Source: Aminobacter ciceronei | Lineage (GTDB): Bacteria > Pseudomonadota > Alphaproteobacteria > Rhizobiales > Rhizobiaceae | Direction: 5' to 3' | Assembly: GCF_014138625.1 (NCBI RefSeq) | Contig: NZ_JACJHY010000019.1 | Span: 101,750 to 145,363 of the forward strand | Length of the DNA stretch: 43,614 nucleotides | Shown here: positions 25,222-33,315 of the stretch, piece by piece | Position numbering within the stretch: position 1 is the first letter of the stretch | Layout of the letters: the number at the start of each line of letters is the position of its first letter | Notes under the pieces: model-generated | Seen by the model: the letters and a program-made list of their open reading frames with translations, nothing else | Told to the model about the DNA's origin: nothing | Databases searched by the model: none | Translations under genes and position numbers: made by a program

Positions 25222-25860
25222 CTAATCCCGGCCGATCGCCTCGGGGCGTGGCGACGCCTGCAGCGCACGCTGCATGGCGCTGCGCTCTTCCGGCAGGTCG
25301 GGCGCGAGCCAGTTGGGCTCGGCGCCGAGGAAGCGGTCGAGATAGGCAACGGCATAGCTCGGCATCTCGGCCGTATTCTCCTTGTAGGACCACCAGGTCC
25401 TGAGGTCGTCGGCGCATGCGTCGAGGGCAGGGGCTTCGCCAAACTCCTGCTCGAACAGCACGGCAATCGAGCAGACGCAGAAGTTGGTGTAGACGAAGCC
25501 CTCCGGCCAGAACCTTACGATGTCGGGAATGGCCTGCGCCGGTGTCGATGCGTCGGGAGGCCGCGCATCGTCGATCCGCACCGGCGCCTGCCTGATCAGC
25601 TCCTTGAGGGCGAGGCCGGCGGCGTAGACGATGAAGTCGGCGCGGTCGAGCTGTGCATATGATTTTTGGGCGTTTACGATCTCGACCCAGTCGAGGAAGA
25701 TGCGCGTCAGTTTCTTCTCGTCGATGTCGAAGCGGATGCCGTAGCGGGCGGTGATGGCACGCGCGCTGTTGCGGAAGGTCGTGCGGAACCAGCGCAATTG
25801 CCTGAGCCTGTGACGGAGGTCGGGCACCAGCGCAAGTTCGTTCTTGAAGATCAGGTCCAT
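25222..25860 (-). CDS. Protein of unknown function beside the PTS locus
   Basis: 212 residues from the ATG at 25860, with AGGAGC about 10 bases before it. No signal peptide or membrane helix is seen. It is mostly helical. The N-terminal part is basic (LRHRLRQLRWFRTTFRNSARAITARYGIRF) and the middle and C-terminal parts are acidic and aromatic (FWPEGFVYTNFCVCSIAVLFEQEFG, LRTWWSYKENTAEMPSYAVAYLDRFLG). I do not recognise a family. Its divergent promoter faces the gutM-like gene, and the HAD phosphatase follows it, so a role with the PTS is likely by context only. Confidence 0.75.
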   Translation of the reverse strand: MDLIFKNELALVPDLRHRLRQLRWFRTTFRNSARAITARYGIRFDIDEKKLTRIFLDWVEIVNAQKSYAQLDRADFIVYAAGLALKELIRQAPVRIDDARPPDASTPAQAIPDIVRFWPEGFVYTNFCVCSIAVLFEQEFGEAPALDACADDLRTWWSYKENTAEMPSYAVAYLDRFLGAEPNWLAPDLPEERSAMQRALQASPRPEAIGRD

Positions 25861-25953
25861 CGTCGCAGTGCTCCTGCCCTGTCCGAAGATACCATCGGCA
25901 GGCAAAATGCCAAATGCCGCTGTGGATCGGAACCATCGTGCGGGGTGTCCAAA

Positions 25954-25982
25954 GTTATACATATTGACATTCATAAAGACAA
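25954..25982 (-). promoter_or_regulatory. Candidate promoter of the unknown gene/HAD phosphatase pair
   Basis: On the minus strand TTGTCT (25982-25977) and TATAAC (25959-25954) are spaced by 17 bases, which would place transcription about 85 bases before the start at 25860. On the plus strand the same block holds TTGACA (25964-25969), a possible -35 box for the PTS operon. It also has imperfect inverted GACATT/AAATGTTC elements that a SorC regulator could bind to control both directions. Confidence 0.5.
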
Positions 25983-26052
25983 ATGTTCTTTGATTGATAT
26001 GTGAGCGGCTGAGCATGTCGCCGCTCCGGAGGACTTCGGGAGGAAGAGCCTT

Positions 26053-26487
26053 ATGGCAATCTGGCAGTGGGGACTGCTGCTTCTGGGCGTCGTCTGGGCG
26101 CTGCAGTCGCTCGGCGTGTGGATCCAGATGCGGCACTACGCCGATGTCTTCAAGGGCATCACGGCGAAGTACCAGGATGGCTATGTCGGCGCCGGCAATT
26201 GCCGCGGCCGCCTGGGCAAGGGAACGATCGCGCTGATCGTGGTCACGCCGGACCTCAAGGTCCAGCGGCTGCTGACCATGACCGGGCGCTCCGTCTTCGC
26301 CAAATTCAAGCGTCATGAAAATCTGGAGGGAATTTCCCTCGATCAACTCCGGTCCAATCCCGCTGTACTGGGAGAGGGGGAAGCCGGTGTGGCGGAAGCC
26401 GTGAAGAAGGCTGTCGAACAAGTCGACCGCGCACGGCTCGAGCCAAAGGGGCCTGGCCTCGCCGGCCTCAAGCCAGTGGGTATGTAG
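26053..26487 (+). CDS. srlM: Glucitol operon activator-like protein GutM/SrlM
   Basis: 144 residues, with GGAGGA before the ATG. One N-terminal membrane helix (WGLLLLGVVWALQSLGVWIQM) is followed by YADVFKGITAKYQDGYVGAGNCRGRLGKGTIALIVVTPDLKVQRLLTMTG, characteristic of the GutM family. In E. coli GutM activates glucitol genes together with GutR. Here it heads the PTS operon, and the membrane helix suggests that it acts near the EII complex. How it signals is not known. Confidence 0.9.
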   Translation: MAIWQWGLLLLGVVWALQSLGVWIQMRHYADVFKGITAKYQDGYVGAGNCRGRLGKGTIALIVVTPDLKVQRLLTMTGRSVFAKFKRHENLEGISLDQLRSNPAVLGEGEAGVAEAVKKAVEQVDRARLEPKGPGLAGLKPVGM

Positions 26488-26539
26488 GGGCGGCACCTTT
26501 CGGGCGCGGTCCCTAGGGTGAGGATATCAAGGAGGAGAA

Positions 26540-27298
26540 ATGTCAGTCCTATCTATGTTGGCGCAGCACGCCGACATGGCCGTCCAGAACCTGCATGTCG
26601 CGGGTTCAATGGCCACGGATGCTGCAATTCACGGCAAGCTCGCCGTCAAGGGAGCGACGAATGATCTCGTCGTGCTCGCCCAGGCGAGCGGCGACCTGAC
26701 CGTCGAGCAGTTCAAGGAAAAGCTCAACACCGTTGCTCAGGAGGAACAGCTCGGCTGGCTCACCAGCATCGGCAAATACTTTATCGGCATCTTCCAGAAG
26801 GGCGGTGAGGTCTTCGCCGGTTTCGTCACCGGCATCATCCCGACGCTCGTCGTGCTGATGACTGCCTTCTACGCGCTGACCGAGCTCGTCGGCGAGGAGA
26901 GGGTTCACGGCATCGCCCGTGGCGCCGGGCGCATCGCGTTGACCCGCTACACCGTTTTGCCGCTGATCTCGGTGTTCTTCCTGACCAACCCGATGGCCTA
27001 CACCTTCGGCTCTTTCCTGGAAGAAAAGCACAAGCCCGCCTTCTATGACGCGGCCGTGTCCTACGTGCATCCACCCCTCGGCCTGTTCCCGCACATCAAT
27101 CCGGGCGAATACTTCGTCTGGGGCGGCATCCTCGTGGCTCTGCTCGAGCTTGAGAAGAAGGGCGTTGTTCCCGGCGGCTATCACATCCAGGTGGCCATCT
27201 GGTACGCCATCGTCGGCCTCGTCGTCATCCTGCTCAAGGGCATGCTGACCGAGCGCATCACCGCCATCATGGCACGCCGCCAGGGCGTCGAGCTGTAA
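26540..27298 (+). CDS. srlA: Glucitol/sorbitol-type PTS EIIC component
   Basis: 252 residues, with AAGGAGGAGA before the ATG. It is the membrane channel half that translocates the hexitol. Unlike E. coli SrlA (about 187 residues), it carries an extra soluble N-terminal region of roughly 65 residues with a helical SVLSMLAQHADMAVQNLHVAG segment. The family part begins at WLTSIGKYFIGIFQKGGEVFAGFVTGIIPTLVVLM. It keeps the hallmark VSYVHPPLGLFPHINPGEYFVWGGI and ends with helices typical of EIIC-GutM. Gene order is as in srl operons. Confidence 0.92.
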   Translation: MSVLSMLAQHADMAVQNLHVAGSMATDAAIHGKLAVKGATNDLVVLAQASGDLTVEQFKEKLNTVAQEEQLGWLTSIGKYFIGIFQKGGEVFAGFVTGIIPTLVVLMTAFYALTELVGEERVHGIARGAGRIALTRYTVLPLISVFFLTNPMAYTFGSFLEEKHKPAFYDAAVSYVHPPLGLFPHINPGEYFVWGGILVALLELEKKGVVPGGYHIQVAIWYAIVGLVVILLKGMLTERITAIMARRQGVEL

Positions 27299-27314
27299 GG
27301 GCGGGGAGGGGCAC

Positions 27315-28325
27315 ATGGCCAAGTCTTACAAGGCAGTCAAGATTTCCCGCGGCAAGAGCGGCTGGGGCGGTCCCCTGGTCGTCCAGCCGACGGACCAGCG
27401 CAACAAGGTCGTCTCCGTCACCGGCGGCGGCATCCACCCTGTCGCTGCCCGCATCGCCGAGATGACCGGTGCTGAAGCCGTGGATGGCTTCAAGTCGCCG
27501 CCGGTCGAAGGCGAGATGGCGGTGGTGGTCGTCGATTGTGGCGGCACCGCGCGTTGCGGGGTGTATCCGCGCAAACGCATCCCCACCGTCAACCTCACCC
27601 CGGTGGGACAGGCGGGCCCGCTCGCCCAGTTCATCACCGAAGACATCTACGTGTCGGGCGTCAAGGAAAGCGACATCACCATGGCCGACGGTTCGGAAGC
27701 CGTGACATCGGCAGGCTCTGCCTCCAACGCGAACAACGCCTCGTTCGCGACGGCGACAAACACCACCGCCCCCGCAGCGTCCAACGACGGCGGGTTCATC
27801 AACTTCGTCGCCAGCATCGGCCGCGTCATGGGGCGTGTCGTCGGTATCTTCTTCAATGCCGGCCGCCGCACCATCGACCAGGTCGTCCGCAACGTGCTGC
27901 CGTTCATGGCGTTCGTGACGATGCTGATCGGCCTGATCCTCTATACCGGCATTGGCGACGTGCTCGCCCAGCCGATGGGACCGCTGGCCAACAACATCGT
28001 TGGCCTGCTGGTCATCTCGGCCATCTGCGGCCTGCCGTTCCTGTCGCCCATCCTCGGGCCAGGCGCGGTCATCGCCCAGGTCATCGGCGTGGCGATCATC
28101 GGCCCGCAGATCGCCAACGGCACGATCTCGCCGGCAATGGCGCTTCCGGCGCTGTTTGCCTACAACACCCAGGTCGGTTGCGACTTCGTGCCGGTCGGCC
28201 TGGCGCTCGGCGAGGCCAAGCCCAAGACCATCGAGATCGGCGTTCCCGCCGTTCTGATCAGCCGCCAGATCATGGGCCCGGTCTCGGTGCTCATCGCCTG
28301 GGCGGTCAGCCTGATCGTATTCTAA
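27315..28325 (+). CDS. srlE: Glucitol/sorbitol-type PTS EIIB-C component
   Basis: 336 residues, 16 bases after the EIIC gene. The N-terminal cytosolic EIIB domain carries the phospho-acceptor Cys75 in VVDCGGTARCGVYPRKR, the same position as in E. coli SrlE. A low-complexity Ala/Asn/Thr linker covers about 125-160. The membrane domain from about 170 has the conserved NVLPFMAFVTMLIGLILYTGIGD, PFLSPILGPGAVIAQVIG and NTQVGCDFVPVGLALGEAKPKTIEIGVPA. It completes the transporter and passes phosphate from EIIA to the sugar. Confidence 0.94.
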   Translation: MAKSYKAVKISRGKSGWGGPLVVQPTDQRNKVVSVTGGGIHPVAARIAEMTGAEAVDGFKSPPVEGEMAVVVVDCGGTARCGVYPRKRIPTVNLTPVGQAGPLAQFITEDIYVSGVKESDITMADGSEAVTSAGSASNANNASFATATNTTAPAASNDGGFINFVASIGRVMGRVVGIFFNAGRRTIDQVVRNVLPFMAFVTMLIGLILYTGIGDVLAQPMGPLANNIVGLLVISAICGLPFLSPILGPGAVIAQVIGVAIIGPQIANGTISPAMALPALFAYNTQVGCDFVPVGLALGEAKPKTIEIGVPAVLISRQIMGPVSVLIAWAVSLIVF

Positions 28326-28332
28326 GATCCTT

Positions 28333-28359
28333 GCCCGGCGGCGCTTGTCGTCGCCGGGC
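28333..28359 (+). terminator. GC-rich hairpin inside the PTS operon
   Basis: GCCCGGCGGCG (28333-28343) pairs with CGTCGCCGGGC (28349-28359) with one G-T wobble and a 5-base loop, followed by ATTTC. It lies between the EIIBC and EIIA genes, where it could attenuate transcription or protect upstream mRNA from decay. Confidence 0.6.
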
Positions 28360-28438
28360 ATTTCATCGGCCGGCCAAGCCGGCAAAACAGGTACGCCCGG
28401 ACAGCATTCCAGCCCGGGCCCAGAAAAAGGCCTCGATC

Positions 28439-28819
28439 ATGTCGGTTCATCTCAAGACGCTCATAACGGCAATCGGACCGGAAGTGGCAGAGCTGGCCGA
28501 AGGCGGCGTGCTGATCCTGTTCGCCGACGGTGCTCCGCCTGAACTGGCCGAGGTGTCGGTGCTGCACAAGGCTGAAGTCGGGCCGAGCGACGCGGCCCCA
28601 GTCGTCGGCGCCGCCATTGCCATCGGCGAACTCGAGGGCACCATCACCGCCATGGGCGACAGTGCCTGGAACAAGGTGCGCGAGATCGGCCACGTGGTCA
28701 TCAATTTCAACGGCGCCGATGCCGCCGAGCGGCCGGGCGAAATCTGCGCCTCGGTGGTCGAGGGCGAAGTGCTCGTCGGAGCTCTCAAGGCCGGCGCAGC
28801 CATTACCATCGGCCGCTGA
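28439..28819 (+). CDS. srlB: Glucitol/sorbitol-type PTS EIIA component
   Basis: 126 residues, a normal EIIA-Gut length, from the ATG at 28439. It receives phosphate from HPr on the conserved His43 (SVLHK) and gives it to EIIB Cys75. The GITAxGxxAxxNVxxLGHxVxxF-like pattern appears as GTITAMGDSAWNKVREIGHVVINFNG. The gap of 113 bases before it holds the hairpin at 28333-28359. Confidence 0.93.
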   Translation: MSVHLKTLITAIGPEVAELAEGGVLILFADGAPPELAEVSVLHKAEVGPSDAAPVVGAAIAIGELEGTITAMGDSAWNKVREIGHVVINFNGADAAERPGEICASVVEGEVLVGALKAGAAITIGR

Positions 28820-28867
28820 TTGCCGCGCGTTACGCCGCTATACTGACCTGGAACAAGAGACCTGCCT

Positions 28868-30850
28868 ATGGAACGCTCGACGATCGTCAGAGTGCATGAA
28901 GGGTTGCATGCCCGGCCCGCCACCCGTTTCGTCAAGCTCGCCAAGAGCTTCGAAAGCGAGGTCGAGATCATCAAGGACGGCAAGTCGGCCAGCGCCAAGA
29001 GCGCGGTCAAGCTGATGCTGCTCGCCGTCAAGGAAAACGACGAAGTCACGATCCGCACCAAAGGTGCTGACGAGATCGAGGCAGTGGAAGCGCTGGTCGG
29101 CTATCTCGAGAACCCGCTCGCCGGTCTGGCGGAGGAACAGGCGCCGGGCGAGCCTGATGCCGCCGCCGCCGCGGGCGTGACGCTCAAGATCGAACCGACC
29201 AAGCCCGCGGCATTCGAGGAAGAGATATCAGGCGCCCTGAAGGGCGTGGCTGCCAGCGAGGGCTATGCCGTCGGCACCGCCTTCGCCCACTTCCCGCCCG
29301 AGATCAAGCCGGAGCGCCGCACGCTTTCGGTTGGCGACATCAACGCCGAACTCATTCGCTTCGCTGAGGCTGTCGAGGCCGTGCAGGCGCGCATGAACGC
29401 CTCGCTGGCATCGGACACGCTGTCGGCAAATGATCGTGGCATCATCGCCGCGCTGCGCGACATAGCCGCTGACGACGAGCTGCGCGACGAAGTGGTCGCC
29501 ACCATCAACACCGGCAGCGACGCGGTCACCTCGGTCATCGGCGCCGCCGCCAAGATTGCGGCCCAGTTCGGCCAGGTCGACGATCCTTACCTCAACGCCC
29601 GCGCCGATGACGTTCAGGCGGTCGGTCGCCAGATTTGCCTGGCGCTCCTCGGCCAGGCCGACATCAGCCTCGACGAAATTCCCGAGAGGGCGATCCTGAT
29701 CGCCGAGGACATCGGCGCCTGGGACCTGGCACGCGCACCGCTGAAGCGCATCGGCGGCATCGTATGCGGCCATGGCGGAGCTACATCCCACATCGCCATC
29801 ATTGCCCGCGCCCATGGCATTCCGGCGGTTCTCGGCATGGGCGCGCAGGTGCATGACCTCGCCAAGGCACGCGAGATCGCGCTCGATGGCCATCGCGGTC
29901 ATGTCGTGGCCGATCCCGAGGGCCCGGTGCTCGACCGCTTCCGCACCCGCATCGACGAGGCCGCACGCGTGCGTGAAGCGCTGAAGGCATTCCGCGATAC
30001 CACCCCGCGCCGTGCCGACGGCACGATCATCGAAGTGGCCGCCAATATCGGCTCACTCGAAGAGATCGACGCCGCCCGCGAAGCAGGTGCGATGGGCGTC
30101 GGTCTGTTCCGTACCGAACTGCTGTTCATGCGTCACATGCACCTGCCTTCGGAAGACATGCAGGCCGAGACCTATGCGGCTCTTGCCAAGGCCTTCGCGC
30201 CTTATCCCGTTATCGTGCGCACGCTCGACATCGGCGGCGACAAACCGATTTCGGGTATCGAGTTCCCTCAGGAGGAGAACCCGTTCCTCGGCTGGCGCGG
30301 CATTCGCATGTGCCTCGACCGGCCCGACATCTTCAAGCCGCAGCTGCGAGCGCTGTTGCGCGCAGCCGTCCATGGCAACGTCAAGGTGATGCTGCCGATG
30401 GTCGCCGACGTGTCGGAAGTGCGCGCGACGCGTGCGCTGATCGAAACCTGCAAGGCCGAACTTGCTGCGGAGAAGGTAACCTTCGGCGAATTTCAGCTTG
30501 GCGTCATGATCGAGACGCCGGCTGCGGTTCTGATTGCGCCGGCGCTGGCGAAAGAAGTCGCCTTCTTCTCTATCGGCACCAACGACCTGACCCAATACAT
30601 CATGGCCGCCGATCGACTGAACCCGACGGTCGCCAAGCTCAACGACGTGACCAATGTCGCTGTCATGTCGGCGATCGAGATGACGGCAAGGGCAGGGGTA
30701 GCGGCGGGCATCATGGTCGGCATGTGCGGCGAGGCCGCCGGGCGGCCGGACCTGATCCCAGAGTTCCTGCGCATGGGCTTGACCGAGCTCTCGATGAGCC
30801 CGGCCTCGATCCAGCGTGCCAAGAAGCGGATAGCCGAGCTCGGCGCCTAG
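28868..30850 (+). CDS. HPr-Enzyme I fusion of the phosphotransferase system
   Basis: 660 residues. It takes phosphate from phosphoenolpyruvate and delivers it to EIIA. The N-terminal HPr domain (1-85) has the catalytic His14 in HEGLHARPA and a Ser45 in SAKSAVKLM at the HPr-kinase site. An Ala/Pro linker (about 90-118) leads to Enzyme I, with the active His308 in GGATSHIAIIAR, the PEP-binding FRTELLFM, and the C-terminal GVMIETPAA, FFSIGTNDLTQY and MCGEAAG with its catalytic Cys. Fusing both general PTS proteins next to the EII genes makes the locus self-sufficient. It is not EI-Ntr (no GAF domain). It ends 5 bases before a convergent gene. Confidence 0.95.
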   Translation: MERSTIVRVHEGLHARPATRFVKLAKSFESEVEIIKDGKSASAKSAVKLMLLAVKENDEVTIRTKGADEIEAVEALVGYLENPLAGLAEEQAPGEPDAAAAAGVTLKIEPTKPAAFEEEISGALKGVAASEGYAVGTAFAHFPPEIKPERRTLSVGDINAELIRFAEAVEAVQARMNASLASDTLSANDRGIIAALRDIAADDELRDEVVATINTGSDAVTSVIGAAAKIAAQFGQVDDPYLNARADDVQAVGRQICLALLGQADISLDEIPERAILIAEDIGAWDLARAPLKRIGGIVCGHGGATSHIAIIARAHGIPAVLGMGAQVHDLAKAREIALDGHRGHVVADPEGPVLDRFRTRIDEAARVREALKAFRDTTPRRADGTIIEVAANIGSLEEIDAAREAGAMGVGLFRTELLFMRHMHLPSEDMQAETYAALAKAFAPYPVIVRTLDIGGDKPISGIEFPQEENPFLGWRGIRMCLDRPDIFKPQLRALLRAAVHGNVKVMLPMVADVSEVRATRALIETCKAELAAEKVTFGEFQLGVMIETPAAVLIAPALAKEVAFFSIGTNDLTQYIMAADRLNPTVAKLNDVTNVAVMSAIEMTARAGVAAGIMVGMCGEAAGRPDLIPEFLRMGLTELSMSPASIQRAKKRIAELGA

Positions 30851-30855
30851 CCGGC

Positions 30856-31638
30856 TCAGGGCAGATGCGCGAGCAGCACCCGGAAGATGGCGCCAAGCTC
30901 GTTGGCCGGGTTGGCACCGTCGAGTGCGCGCAAGATGCGCTCGCGGCGCGCGTCGACCGCCATGCCGGTGGCTTCCAGCAGGTCGGCGTCGCTCATGCCC
31001 GATGGCGACAACGTCAAGATGGCCGCGGCAAGCACCATGGGCGCAAGCGGCACGAGAGCAGGGACCATAGCCTCGTCGCCAGACCGGGGCTGGCAGGCAA
31101 GCAGTTCGACAAACGTTGCGGCGGCAACGGCGGCGACAGCTTCAAGCCGGCTCTCCGGGCTCGCGATGTGCATGGCGGTGAGCAAACCGCCATGCTTCTT
31201 GCGGACGGCCAGATGCGCCTGACTGAAACCTGCTTCGTGAAGCGGCAATCCATCGCCGACTGCCTTTCGCGGCATGGCCTTGAAAGCTGCATAAAGGTCG
31301 CGGCGGAACAAGCGCTCGCCCTCGACCGTGGCCGAGCGCCCGGTGGCGAAATAGGTGTCGAAGCCATGCAGCCGGGCGCTGTCACCGGTGCGCACCATCG
31401 GCAGAAGCGTGCGCGACACCGTCTCGGCGACGGTCAGCGTGTCATCGACAACGCTTGCAGCGCGACCCAGCAGGCGCTCGATTTCAGGTGGCGGGGCAAA
31501 CGGCTCGGCCATTTGTGGCCGGCGCGGTCCGCCGGGATTGTCGTGGCGGCTGGAGCGGACGAGATGGCGCATGTCGCGGAGGCGATCCTTGATGTTGACG
31601 ACAACATCTTCCGAAAGACTCCTCAGCATCTTGCGCAT
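30856..31638 (-). CDS. Protein of unknown function, linked to the PTS locus
   Basis: 260 residues from the ATG at 31638, behind CAGGGA. Other in-frame starts at 31686 or a TTG at 31713 would add a basic tail without obvious fold. No signal peptide is seen. It is Ala/Leu/Arg-rich and helical, with a charged start (MLRSLSEDVVVNIKDRLRDMRHLVRSS), a Pro-rich linker, and a hydrophobic Ala-rich stretch near 180-235 (AVAAVAAATFVELLA, LVPLAPMVLAAAILTLSPSGM) that may be a buried helix pair or membrane-associated. I do not recognise a family. It is convergent with the HPr-EI gene (5 bases apart) and divergent from the SorC regulator. Confidence 0.65.
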   Translation of the reverse strand: MRKMLRSLSEDVVVNIKDRLRDMRHLVRSSRHDNPGGPRRPQMAEPFAPPPEIERLLGRAASVVDDTLTVAETVSRTLLPMVRTGDSARLHGFDTYFATGRSATVEGERLFRRDLYAAFKAMPRKAVGDGLPLHEAGFSQAHLAVRKKHGGLLTAMHIASPESRLEAVAAVAAATFVELLACQPRSGDEAMVPALVPLAPMVLAAAILTLSPSGMSDADLLEATGMAVDARRERILRALDGANPANELGAIFRVLLAHLP

Positions 31639-31790
31639 TCCCTGCTGCCGTGGCGGCTCCGTGACGAAGCCGCAGCCTCGGGGCATTGCAGCACTGTTTT
31701 GCGCGGGGTGCAAATCAATCGCGACACCTCGCCGCTTGACCTTGCCGCGGTTCCTTGAAAAGTGATGTGAACTGAAACGGGGGGAGCGGC

Positions 31791-32804
31791 GTGAGCAAAG
31801 GTGTCAAAGGGTCGGGTGGAAAATCGCGTACCGCCGAGACACCTCAGGATGTCGAGGGTTCCCCCACCGACAGCCGGGCTGACCGGCTGCGGGTTCGCGC
31901 CGCCTGGATGTACTTCATCGAACAGATGACCCAGAACGACATCGCCGAGGTTCTCGGCGTCGGCCGCGTCACCGTGGTGCGCATGCTGGCCGAGGCGCGC
32001 CTGCGCAACGAGATCAAGATCGCCATCGAAGGTGACCTGTCCGATATCGTCCGCCAGGAGCGGGCGCTGGAGCAGAAGTTCGGCGTCCAGCGGGCGATCG
32101 TCGCACCGCTCTCCGGGGAGGGCGCTGATCCGATCCCGACGATTGGAGCGGCAACCGGCGCTTATCTATCCGAAGCGATGAAGTCGGGCATGTCCGTCGG
32201 CGTCGGCTGGGGCCGCACGCTGACCGGCACCTTGCCCTACATCAGCGGCAAGCCACTCAATGATTTCCGCGTCATCTCGCTGCTCGGCGGCGTCGGCGTC
32301 GCACGCCGTACCAACCCGGCCGAATTCGCCTGGCGCTTCGCCCAGGCCTTCCAGGGCGACGGTTATCTCATTCCGGCGCCTGCCGTCGTCGACAGCATCG
32401 AGACCAAGCGTGCGCTGATCGAGCGCTGCGGCCTGTCCGAAGTCTTTGCGCTGGCCGATTCGCTTGATGCGGTGCTGGTCAGCGTCGGCGACATCGCTTC
32501 GGCCTCGACCTTTTATCGCGGCGGCTTCCTGACCGAGGCCGAGCGCGAAAAGCTGGCTGCCAAGGGCGCGGTCGGCGATCTTCTGTTCCATTTCTTCGAC
32601 CGCGCCGGCAAGCTTGTCGACCATCCCATCAACCAGCTCGGCATGTCGGTCGATGTCGACCGCATCCTGCGTGCGCCGCTGCGCATCCTGACTTCGGGTG
32701 GCTCAGACAAGATCGACGCGCTGCTCGGCGCCATGAAGCTGGTCAAGCCGACGGTGCTGATCACCGATGAACACAGCGCAAGACGGATGATCGAAGCGCC
32801 CTGA
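31791..32804 (+). CDS. SorC-family sugar-binding transcriptional regulator (first copy)
   Basis: 337 residues from a GTG in a GGGGGAGCGGC context. A polar, probably flexible N-terminus of about 28 residues is followed by the helix-turn-helix (about 38-62: WMYFIEQMTQNDIAEVLGVGRVTVVRMLAEAR). The large sugar-phosphate-binding domain follows (about 80-335: SVGVGWGRTLTGTLPYI, VISLLGGVG, VSVGDIASASTFYRGGFLTEAE, VGDLLFHFFDRAGKLVDHPIN, LTSGGSDKIDALLGAM). The family senses phosphorylated sugars. It is the natural regulator of the neighbouring PTS, whose product would be a sugar-alcohol phosphate. Confidence 0.93.
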   Translation: MSKGVKGSGGKSRTAETPQDVEGSPTDSRADRLRVRAAWMYFIEQMTQNDIAEVLGVGRVTVVRMLAEARLRNEIKIAIEGDLSDIVRQERALEQKFGVQRAIVAPLSGEGADPIPTIGAATGAYLSEAMKSGMSVGVGWGRTLTGTLPYISGKPLNDFRVISLLGGVGVARRTNPAEFAWRFAQAFQGDGYLIPAPAVVDSIETKRALIERCGLSEVFALADSLDAVLVSVGDIASASTFYRGGFLTEAEREKLAAKGAVGDLLFHFFDRAGKLVDHPINQLGMSVDVDRILRAPLRILTSGGSDKIDALLGAMKLVKPTVLITDEHSARRMIEAP

Positions 32805-32920
32805 GCTACAAATGCCTGCCGTGCTTGTCATCCCTTGGTGTGGCCTGCATGATCGCGAATGGCGGCTTGCTCGACGAGCCGCCGGACGAACCGGATAGCT
32901 TTGCCACAATTGGAGGTCCC

Positions 32921-33289
32921 ATGCCTGATTTCAACCCGGAGAATGTCCGCTCCCTGGTCAGCAAGGTCATGAGGGCGTCGCCTTCCGACGTCAGGCTTAT
33001 CGCGCAGCGCCTGCATGACCATGCTGTCGAAGAGCGTATGTCGCCCGAGGCGGCGAGGGCTTTTGTCACGGAACTCGGCTATGGCAGCCTGGAAGCCTTC
33101 TGTGCCGATATCGGCCTTCCCGGCCATATTGCCGAGCGTTGGGGCCGGTTCGGCGTCTCCGGTGAAATGCGCCAGGTCTTCACCTTGCTTGCCGCGCAGC
33201 GCCGGAAGATGGCCGAGGCCATCGCCGAATTCGAGGCCATGACCCATGTCGGCATCGAGGACTTTCTGCGCGAAAGAGGGCTGCTCTAA
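32921..33289 (+). CDS. Small helical protein of unknown function
   Basis: 122 residues from the ATG at 32921, which has GGAGG 4 bases upstream; an ATG-less extension to 32825 is less likely. It is fully helical by composition. A middle segment (YGSLEAFCADIGLPGHIAERWGRFGVSGEMRQVFTLLAAQ) has the spacing of a helix-turn-helix, and a charged C-terminus follows. It lies between two SorC genes, 116 bases after the first and convergent with the second. No family recognised. Confidence 0.65.
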   Translation: MPDFNPENVRSLVSKVMRASPSDVRLIAQRLHDHAVEERMSPEAARAFVTELGYGSLEAFCADIGLPGHIAERWGRFGVSGEMRQVFTLLAAQRRKMAEAIAEFEAMTHVGIEDFLRERGLL

Positions 33290-33293
33290 ACCG

Positions 33294-33315
33294 CTGTCCG
33301 GAGGTCTCAGGACAG
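33294..33315. terminator. Hairpin between convergent genes
   Basis: CTGTCC (33294-33299) and GGACAG (33310-33315) pair, and GAG/CTC inside extend the stem past one mismatch. It fills the 26-base gap between the small protein and the second SorC gene. There is no T-run. Confidence 0.45.

Noticed and set aside
25222-26496. Extended 424-residue minus-strand frame through the PTS promoter region
   Set aside because: The extension covers the gutM gene and intergenic region; the start at 25860 has a ribosome site.
27267-28819. Long minus-strand frame and an extended plus-strand frame over the EIIBC gene
   Set aside because: They are antisense or out-of-frame shadows; only the part from 28439 (EIIA) is a real gene.
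30310-31758. 482-residue plus-strand frame spanning the end of HPr-EI and the unknown gene
   Set aside because: It runs out of frame through the EI catalytic region and is only an absence of stops.
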